The notes under the pieces were generated by a model. That model was not told the DNA's origin, did not search any database, and was given only the letters and a program-made list of their open reading frames with translations. A stretch of DNA of 64,000 nucleotides from Brenneria goodwinii. Its GTDB lineage: Bacteria; Pseudomonadota; Gammaproteobacteria; Enterobacterales; Enterobacteriaceae. Positions 1 to 7,360 of this stretch are shown here, one piece after another. The first letter of the stretch is position 1; each line of letters begins with the position of its first letter. The stretch spans positions 2,046,001-2,110,000 of the forward strand of contig NZ_CP014137.1 of NCBI RefSeq assembly GCF_002291445.1, given 5' to 3'. A program made the translations under genes and the position numbers.

Positions 1-243
1 GACTTCGGTCTGACTCCGACTCTGGCCTATGTCTCCAGAAAAGACAAAGTTGATAGCCCGACAGCCACTAACACTGGCCGTAACGACTATGCGGTTAAAT
101 ACGCAAGTGTTGGCGCGACCTATGCCTTTAACAAGAACTTCTCCACTTACGCTGAATACGATATCAGCCTGATTGATAGCGATAACGCTTACGGCATTAA
201 TGATGACGACATCGTTAACGTTGGTGTGATTTACCAGTTCTAA
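1..243 (+). CDS. ompF: OmpF/OmpC-type general porin, C-terminal fragment
   Basis: The reading frame is open from base 1 to a TAA at 241-243 and gives the last 80 residues of a trimeric outer-membrane porin. It shows alternating beta-strand residues, the segment VGATYAFNKNFSTYAEYDIS, and the end VNVGVIYQF. The terminal Phe is the classic BamA recognition residue of outer-membrane barrels. The 5' part lies outside the window. Its place directly in front of aspC matches ompF in E. coli, so ompF is preferred, but the fragment alone does not exclude an OmpC-like paralogue. A strong terminator follows. Confidence 0.85.
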   Translation, partial: DFGLTPTLAYVSRKDKVDSPTATNTGRNDYAVKYASVGATYAFNKNFSTYAEYDISLIDSDNAYGINDDDIVNVGVIYQF

Positions 244-290
244 GTTTGGCAATGCAGCTGTAGCGATTTGATCGCTCTTCTCGCATAAGG

Positions 291-319
291 AAAGCAGCGC
301 TTCGGCGCTGCTTTTTATT
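291..319 (+). terminator. Rho-independent terminator of the porin gene
   Basis: An 8-bp GC-rich stem (AGCAGCGC, 293-300, with GCGCTGCT, 305-312) and a TTCG tetraloop are followed by a T-rich tract. It lies 50 bases past the porin stop. Confidence 0.9.
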
Positions 320-541
320 TTATGACGATACACGCACTGACAAGGACGACGGGTGTATATATATGAACAGATTCCCTATAACGGCCCTCTCTCTTCAAGA
401 CCATCTTTATTCTTGCCCGCAAATGTAACGTCCCCTGATTATTTCCCTTTATTTTAACCCAGGCGGTTGGCAAAGCCTTTTACTGGCGGTAATCTGAGAA
501 ACCGTGCTTAACCCCTCTGTATGCAATGGAATATATAATCA

Positions 542-1732
542 ATGTTTGAAAATATCTCTGCCGCACCCGCCGATCCTATACTCGGACTGTCCGATCTTTT
601 CCGCGCGGATGAGCGTCCGCATAAGATCAATCTGGGAATTGGCGTTTATAAAGATGAAACCGGTAAAACGCCGGTATTAACCAGCGTCAAAAAAGCAGAA
701 CAATTTCTGCTAGAAAATGAAACCACCAAAAACTATCTGAGCATTGACGGCCTGCCGGCATTCGGTCTATGCACCCAAGAACTGCTGTTTGGTAAAGAAA
801 ACAGTATCATTGCCGACAAACGCGCCCGCACAGCACAAACACCGGGCGGTACCGGTGGCCTGCGCGTTGCCGCCGATTTTCTGGCTAAACAGACCAGCGC
901 CAAGCGCATTTGGATAAGTAACCCAAGCTGGCCGAATCACAAGAACGTTTTCTCCAACGCTGGCCTGGAAGTCTGTGAATACAGTTACTATGACGCGGCC
1001 AATCACTCACTAGACTTTAATGGCCTGTTAAGCAGCCTAGCTGCGGCTCAGGCTGGCGATGTGGTTCTGTTCCACGGCTGCTGTCATAATCCTACAGGGA
1101 TCGATCCTACGGCCGAACAGTGGTCGCAGCTCGCTGAGCTTTCTGTAGAAAAAGGTTGGTTGCCGCTATTTGATTTCGCCTATCAGGGTTTTGCCCGTGG
1201 ACTGGAAGAAGACGCGGAAGGCCTGCGTATCTTTGCTGAAAAACATAAAGAGCTGATTGTTTGCAGTTCTTACTCCAAAAACTTCGGCTTATACAATGAA
1301 CGTGTAGGCGCCTGTACGCTGGTTGCCGCCGATGCCGCCACCGCCGATAAAATTTTCAGCCAGGTGAAAGCGGTTATTCGCGCAAACTACTCTAACCCGC
1401 CGTCACACGGCGCTGCCGTCGTTGCCACCATTCTATCCAATGATGCTCTGAGAGCCATCTGGGAGCAGGAGTTGACGGCAATGCGCGAACGTATCCAACG
1501 TATGCGCCAGCTGTTTGTTAATACGTTGCAGGAGAAAGGCGCCAAACAGGATTTCTCTTTCATTATTAACCAAAACGGCATGTTCTCATTCAGTGGCCTG
1601 ACGAAAGAGCAGGTTCTGCGTTTACGTGACGAATTCGGCGTTTATGCCGTTAACTCCGGTCGTATTAACGTGGCCGGCATGACGCCGGAAAATATGGCTC
1701 CGCTGTGTGAAGCCATTGTCGCCGTGCTATAA
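542..1732 (+). CDS. aspC: Aspartate aminotransferase
   Basis: PLP-dependent class I aminotransferase of the cytoplasm that interconverts aspartate + 2-oxoglutarate and oxaloacetate + glutamate; it also serves aromatic amino acid synthesis. The product is 396 residues, the same length as E. coli AspC. The motif CCHNPTGIDPT, the active-site segment SSYSKNFGLYNERVG containing the PLP lysine, and the early LFRADERPHKINLGIGVYKD segment are all present. It is monocistronic: its own leader region follows the porin terminator and a strong hairpin follows its stop. The ATG at 542 gives the family N-terminus (MFENI). Confidence 0.97.
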   Translation: MFENISAAPADPILGLSDLFRADERPHKINLGIGVYKDETGKTPVLTSVKKAEQFLLENETTKNYLSIDGLPAFGLCTQELLFGKENSIIADKRARTAQTPGGTGGLRVAADFLAKQTSAKRIWISNPSWPNHKNVFSNAGLEVCEYSYYDAANHSLDFNGLLSSLAAAQAGDVVLFHGCCHNPTGIDPTAEQWSQLAELSVEKGWLPLFDFAYQGFARGLEEDAEGLRIFAEKHKELIVCSSYSKNFGLYNERVGACTLVAADAATADKIFSQVKAVIRANYSNPPSHGAAVVATILSNDALRAIWEQELTAMRERIQRMRQLFVNTLQEKGAKQDFSFIINQNGMFSFSGLTKEQVLRLRDEFGVYAVNSGRINVAGMTPENMAPLCEAIVAVL

Positions 1733-1754
1733 CGCATTCATACGCATATAATTC

Positions 1755-1783
1755 TAAAGCCAGCCCTGCGGCTGGCTTTATCA
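1755..1783 (+). terminator. Terminator between convergent aspC and hrpK-like gene
   Basis: A perfect 11-bp stem (TAAAGCCAGCC at 1755-1765 with GGCTGGCTTTA at 1770-1780) has a CTGC loop and a short T-rich flank. It lies 22 bases past aspC and could serve both convergent genes. Confidence 0.85.
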
Positions 1784-1832
1784 TTTCAAGCATTCGGCGT
1801 CTGTTCTGACGTGTACCGTTCCCTCCGGCTAT

Positions 1833-3569
1833 TCAGCGCGGCTTGGCTATATTAAATTGATCCAAAACAGGATTTACCGTACGTGCAAAGTCCGCACGGC
1901 GATGCCTCAACTTACTTTTAGCGTTGAAAAAACCGACCAGATCGGCAATCCCCATCCCTAGAGCAAGCGCGCCGCTCACGGCCCAACCGACAGGGCCAGC
2001 CGCCGCTCCCACCGCCGATGCGGCGGCGGCTCCCGCGGCCTCCCCGGCTATTGCGCCAACCACTTTACCGACCACGGCCGTTCCCGCACGCTCCACTAAC
2101 CCAACCACCACTTTATTACCGGCGGCTCTGGTCAAATCAGTCGTGTGCATTGATGCCTGACTAAAGCTGACGGCTTTATGCAGTCCGTTTTCTGCCATTT
2201 CAAGCGCGCTTTTTATGCCAGGCCGTTCGGTCTCTTTCTGCGTTGACGACGACGAGTAACCATTTGATGATGTCAAAAAGGCAGCCGGCTCCTCAAGCAG
2301 CGCCTGAGCTAATTCGGCATCGGACAATTGCAGCCGCAAAGATTCCTGATGAACGTTCTGTTCAAAATGACGGATAACATCGCTATCCTGCTGCAACGTT
2401 TCGATATGCTGCATCAGTTGTTGTTCTGTCTGCGACGTATCACGATATTGCCGGCCCGCAATCACCTGTTCAAGCGTCTGCTGAAGCCTGATCAACGTTG
2501 CCGCTTTCTGGGATCCACTGTAGTCCTGGGGCCGGTCAAAAACCTCCTCATCCAGATCGGATATGTCGGTTTTCGCCGCCAGCCCCAGCGCCGCCGCATT
2601 ATGAAAAGTACCCGACGCCTGTTGCGGATCCGCCGGCGCCCGATCTTTTATCCAGCTTTTGATGTCCTTGAACATCAGCTTACCGTCATGTGCAACCCGG
2701 GCCAGCTTCTCGCCTTTGACATCCGCATGTTCAAGCTCGCCAAACAGGCCGGGATGCGACCACAGTTTGGCCGCCGAGTGCAACATGGGCGACAGCGCCG
2801 GGTTGTCATTCACAATGGCCTGAAGATCGGTCAACGTAGATGTACGTTTATTTTCTGTCGGCTGCGCATTGGCGGATGATTTCGCCGGATCGGCCGCCTG
2901 AATCAGCGGGGCATTGGCCAATAACATTGCCGATGACTGAACGAGCCGTCGTGACTGTGCGTCGGCGTCCGGGTGGGCCTCGTTATAGTCTCGCAGACTA
3001 TCCTGCGCATCTTCGGTTCGTTTCTCCATATTTTTGATAAAACTTTTAATATCCCGGCGAGAGATATAACCATCAGCTTTACCGCCGTCCTTGCCGGTAT
3101 CCAGCGCGGTCAGCAACGCCGGATTCCGCCGGATATACGCCATCGCTTTATCGGCGTCCGCACCACCGTCGAGCAGCATCCGAGCCGCCGCCAGCGGGCG
3201 GTTCAGCTGCTGTGCCGCCGCGCCCCGCTCGCCTTCAGGTAAATGTTCGAGCAGTGGTTGCCACTTATTAAGCGCTTTTGTAATGCTGTATTTGGATTGA
3301 TCCAGAAAACTCCCGTCAATGACCTTCTCTTCGTCAGAACGCGCTAAAAAGCGCTTCCCTGCCAGCGCCGGTGCGGCGGGACGTTGTAAAAGATCGAATT
3401 GCGCTGAACCAGCAGCAGACGATGCGGGAGGATGAGAGGATTGACCAAATTCGATAGCCGCCCCTGTCGAAGACGAAGCACGGGCCATTGGCGCTGCGAC
3501 GTCATGAGTATTAACTGTGACTCCCGACCAGGCGCTGCTGCCGCCATCGATACGACTCACCACATCCAT
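1833..3569 (-). CDS. hrpK: HrpK/HrpF/NolX-like type III secretion translocator or effector
   Basis: A 578-residue protein with no relative at this position in E. coli. The N-terminus (residues 1-60) is rich in Ser, Ala and Gly, as in type III secreted proteins. Two related segments each end in an acidic loop followed by a helix: around 149-181 (NPALLTALDTGKDGG, then ADGYISRRDIKSFIKNM) and 269-309 (LWSHPGLFGELEHAD, then DGKLMFKDIKSWIKD). This paired arrangement resembles the imperfect repeats of the HrpF/NolX/HrpK translocator family. Residues 487-548 form a long Gly/Ala-rich hydrophobic stretch suited to membrane insertion, and a basic tail follows. A hrp box at 3602-3629 indicates HrpL control. 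No other type III gene is visible, so this is an orphan or satellite locus. The ATG at 3569 is only one base from the AAGGAG; GTG at 3563 is better spaced and may be the true start. The family call is by pattern and may be only at superfamily level. Confidence 0.7.
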   Translation of the reverse strand: MDVVSRIDGGSSAWSGVTVNTHDVAAPMARASSSTGAAIEFGQSSHPPASSAAGSAQFDLLQRPAAPALAGKRFLARSDEEKVIDGSFLDQSKYSITKALNKWQPLLEHLPEGERGAAAQQLNRPLAAARMLLDGGADADKAMAYIRRNPALLTALDTGKDGGKADGYISRRDIKSFIKNMEKRTEDAQDSLRDYNEAHPDADAQSRRLVQSSAMLLANAPLIQAADPAKSSANAQPTENKRTSTLTDLQAIVNDNPALSPMLHSAAKLWSHPGLFGELEHADVKGEKLARVAHDGKLMFKDIKSWIKDRAPADPQQASGTFHNAAALGLAAKTDISDLDEEVFDRPQDYSGSQKAATLIRLQQTLEQVIAGRQYRDTSQTEQQLMQHIETLQQDSDVIRHFEQNVHQESLRLQLSDAELAQALLEEPAAFLTSSNGYSSSSTQKETERPGIKSALEMAENGLHKAVSFSQASMHTTDLTRAAGNKVVVGLVERAGTAVVGKVVGAIAGEAAGAAAASAVGAAAGPVGWAVSGALALGMGIADLVGFFNAKSKLRHRRADFARTVNPVLDQFNIAKPR

Positions 3570-3601
3570 TCTCCTTAACTAACCGATACATCCGTATTCC
3601 T

Positions 3602-3629
3602 TTGGTGGAGAAAACCGCCGCTGAGTTCC
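3602..3629 (-). promoter_or_regulatory. hrp box (HrpL sigma-factor promoter)
   Basis: On the minus strand the sequence reads GGAACT, 15 bases, CCACCAA. The published HrpL consensus is GGAACC-N15/16-CCACNNA, so only the sixth base differs and the spacing is exact. The box ends 32 bases before the ATG at 3569, the usual distance for hrp promoters. Confidence 0.85.
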
Positions 3630-3815
3630 AGTTGCGTCTTTATAAATCGGTCTGGCGGGAATAAACGGCAAATAAAAAGGAGAAGGAGGGATTGAAAGAG
3701 ACTAAAAAATAAAGGCCACATGACGTGATACCAATCAAGCGTGGGGCGGCGATGTTTCCCCTGCTATCGGGCTTAAATGATCTACTGTGGCCGTATTCGG
3801 CGCAAATAGCCGCGT

Positions 3816-4451
3816 CTACAATCCTCTGATAAACGGATTGGTTTTGCGTTCCTGACCAAACGTCGATATCGGCCCATGACCCGGGATAAACGTCACATCA
3901 TCCCCTAGCGGAAGGAGTTTATTGCGAATCGAAGCAATCAATGCCTGATGATCGCCGCGCGGAAAATCACTGCGCCCAACGCCGCCATTAAAAATCACAT
4001 CACCTACTTGCGCCAGACGCGATACAGCATCAAAGAAGACGATGTGCCCAGGCGTATGGCCGGGACAATGGAACACCGCAAGCGTAACGTCACCGACCTT
4101 GACCTCATCGCCTTCGTCCAACCAGCGGGTGGGAGTTAACGCTTTGCACTCGCTCAAGCCAAACATACGGCTCTGCTCCGGCAGTCCGGCAAGCCAGAAG
4201 GCATCTTCAGCCTGCGGGCCAAGAATCGGAACCTGGTAGTATTCAGCGAGTTCAGCCGCCGCGCCGACATGATCCAAGTGACCATGAGTGAGCAGAATTT
4301 GCTTAACGGTAATACCCGCTTGGACAACGGCCTGTTTTATTTTATCTGCATCACCGCCGGGATCGACGATTGCCGCCTCGTGCGTTTTCTCGCACCATAA
4401 TAACGTGCAGTTTTGGCTAAATGCCGTAACGGGAACGATTTGATACTTCAT
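3816..4451 (-). CDS. gloC: Glyoxalase II-like hydroxyacylglutathione hydrolase GloC
   Basis: Metallo-beta-lactamase fold hydrolase (E. coli YcbL/GloC) that hydrolyses S-lactoylglutathione in methylglyoxal detoxification. The 211-residue product starts MKYQIVPVTAFSQNC. It carries the metal motif THGHLDHVG near residue 57, a second histidine in FHCPGHTPGH, the bridging aspartate in QVGDVIFNGG, and the last histidine in FIPGHGP. The frame is open upstream to 4577, but the 42 extra residues match no family member and the ATG at 4451 gives the normal length. It follows mepK with an 88-base gap, as in E. coli. Confidence 0.95.
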   Translation of the reverse strand: MKYQIVPVTAFSQNCTLLWCEKTHEAAIVDPGGDADKIKQAVVQAGITVKQILLTHGHLDHVGAAAELAEYYQVPILGPQAEDAFWLAGLPEQSRMFGLSECKALTPTRWLDEGDEVKVGDVTLAVFHCPGHTPGHIVFFDAVSRLAQVGDVIFNGGVGRSDFPRGDHQALIASIRNKLLPLGDDVTFIPGHGPISTFGQERKTNPFIRGL

Positions 4452-4539
4452 ACTGCTCCAAATATACCCTTCATCGTTAAGTTGCCGCGGCGGCTTAACC
4501 TTCCTGCGGCTCGAATTAGTTAGAGTATACGCTATTAAC

Positions 4540-5088
4540 CTACCAGGTACGTACTGGGCCGGTGTCAATATGGACAAAGTTACTGCGGGGATAATAACCG
4601 ACGCCGCCTGCGCGCATTTTTACTGCCGCTTTACGTAGGTTGGCAAGCTGGACGCCATCAATATGAAAATCCATTGCCTGCCCTTTGGTATGATAACTTT
4701 GCTTGGCGACGCCTTTATGATGAGCACGCAACTCATTGTTGGTATCTACCGCACGATATCCGGAAATCAGTTGAACGGGTTTGTTTGTTTCCAACATGAC
4801 CTGTAATCGGTAAAGCTGATCAAAAAGCTGCGGGTCGATGGTTTTAACTTTATTCGCTCGATAATCACGGAAAAAATGATTCAGACGCGATAACTCTTCT
4901 TTATTATAACGCCGGCCGTCAAAAAACTCGGTTTTGATTCGTTCGCCCGTATTAAGGTTATTAAGGGTCAAAATACGTGGGCGGGGGGTAGATAACGTTG
5001 CGAATGCCTGACCGGGAAGAAGTGCAATACCTAATGCTGCACCACCCAGCGCAAGCCATTTACGGCGATGATTGTCAATATCTTCCAT
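4540..5088 (-). CDS. mepK: Peptidoglycan L,D-endopeptidase MepK (YcbK, DUF882/M15)
   Basis: Zinc peptidase of the M15/DUF882 family. In E. coli this protein cleaves 3-3 (mDap-mDap) cross-links in peptidoglycan. The 182 residues equal the E. coli length. A signal of twin-arginine type is visible (HRRKWLALGGAALG, cleavage after GQAFA near residue 30). The zinc ligands fit H133 and D140 in SYHTKGQAMDFHID and H173 in NFVHID. The start at 5088 (MEDIDNH) places the RR motif correctly; the upstream extension to 5139 lacks family support. It sits downstream of ldtD, whose product makes the same 3-3 cross-links. Confidence 0.95.
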   Translation of the reverse strand: MEDIDNHRRKWLALGGAALGIALLPGQAFATLSTPRPRILTLNNLNTGERIKTEFFDGRRYNKEELSRLNHFFRDYRANKVKTIDPQLFDQLYRLQVMLETNKPVQLISGYRAVDTNNELRAHHKGVAKQSYHTKGQAMDFHIDGVQLANLRKAAVKMRAGGVGYYPRSNFVHIDTGPVRTW

Positions 5089-5267
5089 AGAACGGGTTAC
5101 CTGACTAAAAGAACGGTATATAAAGGCATAAAAACACACTGCCTTGCACCTTAACCGCCTAAGAAAAGCGAGTCAACCCGCTTTACTCAAGGGAGTGCGG
5201 GGGATCGCAATGATTCCCCGCCCGGCAGATCTTCTGTCTGTCCGTTAATTCCCGGAATTTTCATTAT

Positions 5268-7010
5268 TTACTGCAATAACAACCCGGCTTTATGTAAAAC
5301 CTGGGTTCCCGACCTTGCCGTAATATCATAATTGTAAATATCTGTTCTGAATTGCGGCTTGCCATCATCAGCGACCCATGCGGTCAAATAATACAGACTG
5401 ACCGGAATCCGGTGTTTGATGGACACATAGGTGGTATTGCCCTGTTCCAGGGTGGACGAGATGCGAGCATTATTCCAGCCGGCATCCTGTAATAACAGGT
5501 TCGCCAGTTCAGAGGCCTTATTGACGCGCACGCAGCCAGAGCTCAAAGCACGGATATCCTTCTGAAACAGATTATGGTTCGGCGTATCGTGCAGATAAAT
5601 TGCTTCAGAGTTAGGCATATTGAACTTATAACGCCCGAGAGAATTGTTTGCTCCCGGCGCCTGGCGCAGACGGTAAGGAAAACGTTCCGGCGATACCATG
5701 GACCAATCAATCATCATCGGATCAATCGCTTCCGCATCCTGGCTCCAGCCTGCCAATACCGTGTAACCATGACGTTGCAAATAGCCCGGATCGCGGATTA
5801 CCTTGGGGATAATATCCTGACGCGTTAGCGTCGTAGGGACATTCCATGGCGGATTGACCACCACATTGTACAGAGAGGAACTCATTAGCGGCGTTTTACG
5901 CCGTGGCTGACCGACAATAACCCGCGATGACAGCCGCTCCGCGCCATCCTGATAATAAATCAAGGAGTAATTGGGAATATTGACCATAATTCCCGTATGC
6001 ACATCATCCCGCAGCAAACGTAAACGCTGGATATTCAGCGCCAATAACGTAGCGCGCACCTGCGGAGATACATTTAGCCAGTCGCGGGTCCGCTTACCAA
6101 TAACGCCGTCATCATCCAGCCCCTGCCAATGTTGGAAACGTTTTACCGCCTCCACCAGTTCGCCACTGTAGATATTCTCAGATTCGACAAGCGCGCCCTC
6201 TGTCGGTTGGTTATCCAACGGCTGGCTTACCGCCGCCGTTGCCGAATTTTCGCTGAATAACGGGATAGACGCTTCTGGCGCCAACATCCCCGTTCGCTGC
6301 AGAATTTCACGCAACACGGGAATCGACGGGCTTGACTGCCCCGGGCGCAGGCTTTCAGACAGATTTAACGTCGGCCAGGGGTGATTATCGGCCAGCATGT
6401 TTTTCAGTGCCTGATGCATTTTGGCATATTGAGAATGCTGTGGCGCCAATGAAGCGACATAAACCGCGCTATTGCCTGATTTCACAGCATGTTGCCACTG
6501 GCTGACCACGCCGGCGGAAGGCGATTGCAAACGGTAAGGGGTACTGCTGTACAACCAGCTATTGCCATTACTTTCTACACCAGAGACAAATTGCAAATAC
6601 CCCAGCATGGCGTCAGATAACACAATATCGCGCGCGAATCCGCTTATCTGCGGATCGGCAAGCCAGGTCACCCAGGTCGTAAACTGCGGCTGTACGCCGG
6701 AAATCGCCAACTCGGCCAATTGCTGTTGAAACTGTTGAACGGACTGAGCGTCCGTCCACATCGGCTGCATATGATGCTGCGCATATAATGATGACAAATC
6801 GGAAAGATAGTGGAGCGTAACACCGCTAGGCAATGCCGATAACAAGGCTACCCTGCTATTTTCGGCTGAAACAAACCCCACATTTTTAGATTGGCCGGAT
6901 AACATCTCGGATGATGTCGCCAGCACTGAAAACGAAGGCAACAGGCTACAAACCCAAATACAACCAGCACCCCACAGTAGCCTCTGCGTTTTTCGTTTAT
7001 ATAACAACAT
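5268..7010 (-). CDS. ldtD: L,D-transpeptidase LdtD (YcbB)
   Basis: Periplasmic enzyme that forms 3-3 cross-links between mDap residues and supports envelope stress tolerance and beta-lactam bypass. It is 580 residues against about 615 in E. coli. An N-terminal hydrophobic signal/anchor (residues 10-31) is followed by a PG_binding_1 domain (AVKRFQHWQGLDDDGVIGKRT, about 287-310). The YkuD catalytic domain carries HDTPNHNLF and the motif SSGCVRV with the nucleophile Cys493. The 35-residue shift of this Cys relative to E. coli Cys528 matches the shorter N-terminal part. It is followed by mepK. Confidence 0.96.
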   Translation of the reverse strand: MLLYKRKTQRLLWGAGCIWVCSLLPSFSVLATSSEMLSGQSKNVGFVSAENSRVALLSALPSGVTLHYLSDLSSLYAQHHMQPMWTDAQSVQQFQQQLAELAISGVQPQFTTWVTWLADPQISGFARDIVLSDAMLGYLQFVSGVESNGNSWLYSSTPYRLQSPSAGVVSQWQHAVKSGNSAVYVASLAPQHSQYAKMHQALKNMLADNHPWPTLNLSESLRPGQSSPSIPVLREILQRTGMLAPEASIPLFSENSATAAVSQPLDNQPTEGALVESENIYSGELVEAVKRFQHWQGLDDDGVIGKRTRDWLNVSPQVRATLLALNIQRLRLLRDDVHTGIMVNIPNYSLIYYQDGAERLSSRVIVGQPRRKTPLMSSSLYNVVVNPPWNVPTTLTRQDIIPKVIRDPGYLQRHGYTVLAGWSQDAEAIDPMMIDWSMVSPERFPYRLRQAPGANNSLGRYKFNMPNSEAIYLHDTPNHNLFQKDIRALSSGCVRVNKASELANLLLQDAGWNNARISSTLEQGNTTYVSIKHRIPVSLYYLTAWVADDGKPQFRTDIYNYDITARSGTQVLHKAGLLLQ

Positions 7011-7360
7011 CCATTATCCCCTGTACACATTAACTACAATGCCTTCCACGACAAGCCACGTTGATGGCAGAAATAAAACAGTTCAGCTCAAATATTGCAG
7101 AGAAAATGATTATTTTTCTAAGTGGCAATATTTTCATGTCATCGAATACGGCAATTACCATCTTGCCAGACTGAAATATGTCGCCAGCCTCTCTGCTAGT
7201 ATATAAAGAGAAAATCATTTTTGCTTCAATTGTCACCGGAATATTTTACTGAGCTATCTCCGTCATACTTTAAATCGCGGACATATTGGCTATAACACTT
7301 CCCAAAATTAAAGCCGCTCTAAAAAGCGGCTTTAAACATAAAATGTCGAATTAATACCGG
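7011..7360. other. ldtD upstream region
   Basis: 350 bases without a convincing gene. It holds the mukB terminator (7309-7334) and must contain the ldtD promoter. I looked for the paired GTAAA motif of a CpxR site, since E. coli ldtD is CpxR-controlled, and did not find a clear one. A minus-strand frame of 68 codons at 7030-7236 has no family features. Confidence 0.6.
7309..7334 (-). terminator. Terminator of the mukFEB operon
   Basis: A 10-bp stem TAAAGCCGCT (7309-7318) with AGCGGCTTTA (7325-7334) and a 6-base loop; the minus-strand side continues into AATTTTGG. It lies 27 bases past the mukB stop. Confidence 0.8.

Noticed and set aside
7030..7236. 68-codon minus-strand frame upstream of ldtD
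   Set aside because: No ribosome site, no conserved motif, lies in a control region.
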